Of a stretch of 5,885 bases of DNA, positions 4,631 to 5,885 are shown one piece after another (within the stretch, counting starts at the first letter, position 1; every line of letters starts with the position of its first letter). The position numbers and the translations under genes are program-made. The notes beneath the pieces were generated by a model. It was not told where the DNA came from. It was given only the letters and a program-made list of their open reading frames with translations, and searched no databases. The DNA comes from Syntrophobacterales bacterium (GTDB lineage Bacteria > Desulfobacterota > Desulfobaccia > Desulfobaccales > 0-14-0-80-60-11). The DNA lies in the NCBI GenBank assembly GCA_020052215.1, contig JAGVPN010000158.1, forward strand, positions 1-5,885, read 5' to 3'.

Positions 4631-4679
4631 GGGTGGGCCAACAGCCCATGAATGACTGTCTTGAAAAGTCTTTCGTAGC
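4631..4679 (+). repeat. 49-bp intergenic direct repeat, copy 1
   Basis: Aligns without gaps to 4749-4797 (offset 118) with 40 of 49 matches, including the identical block AGCCCATGAATGACTG (4643-4658). It contains a TGGGC/GCCCA hairpin (4634-4648) and is followed by the perfect palindrome CGTAG-CGTT-CTACG (4674-4687). Confidence 0.85.
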
Positions 4680-4708
4680 GTTCTACGCACCAATTGATGG
4701 CCGGAAAC

Positions 4709-4725
4709 GGCGGGCAGTGCCCACC
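4709..4725. repeat. GGCGGGCA/TGCCCACC palindrome
   Basis: GGCGGGCA and TGCCCACC are near-perfect inverted arms around a single G (one C-A mismatch, which becomes a G-T pair on the other strand). It lies between the two copies of the 49-bp repeat and looks like a common type of dispersed intergenic palindrome. Confidence 0.55.
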
Positions 4726-4748
4726 CTACATATCTTTTCATGCTTTAC

Positions 4749-4797
4749 GGGTGGACCGCAAGCCCATGAATGACTGCTTGGAAAAGTTTTTGGTAGC
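4749..4797 (+). repeat. 49-bp intergenic direct repeat, copy 2
   Basis: Second copy of the unit at 4631-4679, diverged at nine positions. The hairpin of copy 1 is weakened here (TGGAC opposite GCCCA). It is immediately followed by a different palindrome, CCGGCAA-C-TTGCCGG (4799-4813). Confidence 0.85.
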
Positions 4798-4798
4798 A

Positions 4799-4813
4799 CC
4801 GGCAACTTGCCGG
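4799..4813. repeat. Perfect palindrome CCGGCAA-C-TTGCCGG
   Basis: Seven-base perfect inverted arms around one central C. As RNA or single-stranded DNA it would form a hairpin; there is no T-tract. It abuts copy 2 of the 49-bp repeat. Confidence 0.7.
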
Positions 4814-4823
4814 AACGGTAACA

Positions 4824-4866
4824 GGGCGCGTTTTGCGCCCCAAGTTAGGATGCGTAAAACGCGCCC
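4824..4866. repeat. Long inverted repeat with two alternative hairpins
   Basis: GGGCGCGTTTTGCGC (4824-4838) and GCGTAAAACGCGCCC (4852-4866) pair over 15 positions with one G-T pair and a 13-base loop. Within the left arm, GGGCGC (4824-4829) and GCGCCC (4835-4840) form a separate perfect 6-bp hairpin with loop GTTTT, which would exclude the long one. It may be a dispersed intergenic repeat; it could also slow transcription from the RpiR gene towards the aldolase. Confidence 0.7.
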
Positions 4867-5062
4867 CACAGTCCTCAAGGCGAAATGAAATTAATGCAGT
4901 AAGATTATCATGGTATGGCCATAAAGTAAGGGCAGACCCTTCAAAAGGACAGGGAGTTTCGGCCTTTTTACGAAGTCATCACCTTTATGAAAATATGGAA
5001 ATATGGAAAAAGGTTATGCTTACTGGTGGACGTCTCGGGCGCCGGCAGGATTATTTGGCGGG

Positions 5063-5885
5063 TTAGCGCCGCACTCCCACGCTGACCATCGCTTTCTCCA
5101 TGCCGTCCAGGGTCTCCCGGGACTGTTCCCCCTGGGCCCGGGCGATCAGGGCGAACAAGGCGTCCAGGATCCCTATTTGACAAACCAGGGAGGCGACGGC
5201 CTCCTCAGGCAGGGTGACCTCCCGGGAAGCCGTGACCAGGGCCGGGTTGCAAATCCGGGCCAGAGGGGAGAGGGAATTGTTGGTGATACACATGACCCTG
5301 GCCCCTTTTTCCCGGGCTATTCCCGCGGTTTCCACGATTTCCCGGGTGGTTCCCAAGTTGGAGATGCCCAGCACCACGTCTCCCCGGGACAGCATGGAGG
5401 CCGCCATCAACATCAGGTAGAAATCGGTATACATGCAGGCTTTGAGACCGAGCAGGAGAAAGCGGTTGCCGGCGTAGGTCACGGCGGGCCCGGAGCCGCC
5501 CACCCCGACCACCATGATCTGCCGGGCTGTGAGGAGAAGCTGGGCCGCCTCCTGCATCGCCTCGATCTCCAAAATTTCCAGAGTGTCTTGCAGAGCCACG
5601 CCGTTGGTTTGAAATACTTTTCGTACGACCGCGAGATCGTCTTCACCCTCGCTGCTCATGTCTTCGTGGAAGCGTGGTGACGGGATGACCATTTCTCGGG
5701 CCAGGGCGATCTTGAAATCCTGGAAGCCCTTAAAGCCCAGGATACGACAAAACCGCATCACGGTAGCCTCACTGACCGTCGACACGGCCGCCACTTCGTT
5801 TACCGAGGCGTAGATGGCCATCTCTGGTTGCCTGAGAATGACGTCGGCCACCTTTCTCAGAGCGGTTTTCAGGGAGGGATAAAGC
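5063..5885 (-). CDS. RpiR/MurR-family transcriptional regulator (5' end outside window)
   Basis: The frame runs from the right edge to TAA at 5065-5063, showing about 274 codons. The GTG at 5851 is not the start: the 11 codons before it read LYPSLKTALRK and continue into VADVIL, the typical N-terminus of RpiR proteins. The gene is therefore only slightly truncated by the window edge. The HTH domain covers about visible residues 12-60, with the helix pair around VSEATVMRFCRILGFKGFQDFK. The sugar-isomerase (SIS) domain begins near residue 120 with VVGVGGSG (125-132) and continues with GISNLGTTRE (173-182), the sugar-phosphate binding loop. Proteins of this family bind DNA as dimers and sense a phosphorylated sugar, usually repressing nearby catabolic genes. 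The class II aldolase downstream and the LsrF-like operon are the natural candidate targets. The visible protein looks intact. Confidence 0.9.
   Translation of the reverse strand, partial: LYPSLKTALRKVADVILRQPEMAIYASVNEVAAVSTVSEATVMRFCRILGFKGFQDFKIALAREMVIPSPRFHEDMSSEGEDDLAVVRKVFQTNGVALQDTLEILEIEAMQEAAQLLLTARQIMVVGVGGSGPAVTYAGNRFLLLGLKACMYTDFYLMLMAASMLSRGDVVLGISNLGTTREIVETAGIAREKGARVMCITNNSLSPLARICNPALVTASREVTLPEEAVASLVCQIGILDALFALIARAQGEQSRETLDGMEKAMVSVGVRR

Larger units (their letters stand above)
4511..5062. other. Gene-free, repeat-rich intergenic stretch (552 bp)
   Basis: Between the class II aldolase start and the RpiR regulator stop I find no credible gene. Short open frames here have no ribosome binding site and merely translate palindromic repeats (for example the GGQCPPY peptide from the GGCGGGCAGTGCCC repeat). 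The stretch contains a 7-bp tandem repeat, a 49-bp direct repeat, several perfect palindromes including TATGGCCATA (4914-4923), the 5-bp hairpin AAGGG/CCCTT (4928-4941) and two tandem AAATATGG units (4991-5006). An aldolase promoter is expected here but I cannot pick one out. Confidence 0.7.

Noticed and set aside
4694..4888. + strand 64-codon frame with GGQCPPY peptide
   Set aside because: It translates intergenic palindromes and has no ribosome binding site; this peptide is a typical by-product of such repeats.
5003..5680. Long + strand open frame opposite the RpiR gene
   Set aside because: It is antisense to a clear SIS-domain protein, has low-complexity Gly/His-rich translation and no family resemblance.
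5849..5851. GTG 5851 as start of the RpiR regulator
   Set aside because: The codons upstream continue typical RpiR N-terminal sequence (LYPSL..A.RKVADVIL) to the window edge, so this GTG encodes an internal valine.

Overview
The window looks like a bacterial chromosome segment of moderately high GC with Shine-Dalgarno-led genes. Its gene style and intergenic palindromes fit an anaerobic Desulfobacterota (deltaproteobacterial) genome, but that is an impression from memory of similar sequences, not a demonstrated assignment. No tRNA, rRNA, CRISPR array, transposase or integrase gene is visible.

Left part (1-2226, + strand): the tail of an unidentified gene, a 69-residue four-cysteine protein, an LsrF-like class I aldolase/thiolase and a zinc-dependent medium-chain dehydrogenase. 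They are closely spaced and co-directional, so they are probably one operon for a phosphorylated sugar or polyol-like substrate. A short hairpin/T-tract element (2228-2252) ends the operon and also supplies the stop codon of the convergent gene.

Middle (2244-3862, mostly - strand): a small exported protein with a carboxypeptidase-regulatory-like fold, then a mosaic block. The block holds the tail of an HTH (XRE-type) antitoxin, a 109-bp copy of the 3' end of the class II aldolase gene, and an intact hicA-hicB toxin-antitoxin pair with its own promoter. The real aldolase gene lies just beyond. hicAB is therefore bracketed by direct repeats of the aldolase 3' end, spaced 861 bp apart, which is the most unusual structure in the window.

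Right part (3863-5885, - strand): a class II (fuculose-phosphate-type) aldolase, a 552-bp gene-free stretch crowded with tandem repeats, a 49-bp direct repeat and hairpins, and an RpiR/MurR-family sugar-phosphate-sensing regulator that runs off the right edge. LsrF-like enzyme, dehydrogenase, class II aldolase and RpiR regulator together suggest a carbohydrate-phosphate degradation locus, later invaded or rearranged by a toxin-antitoxin cassette and small repeats. The actual substrate cannot be read from the sequence.
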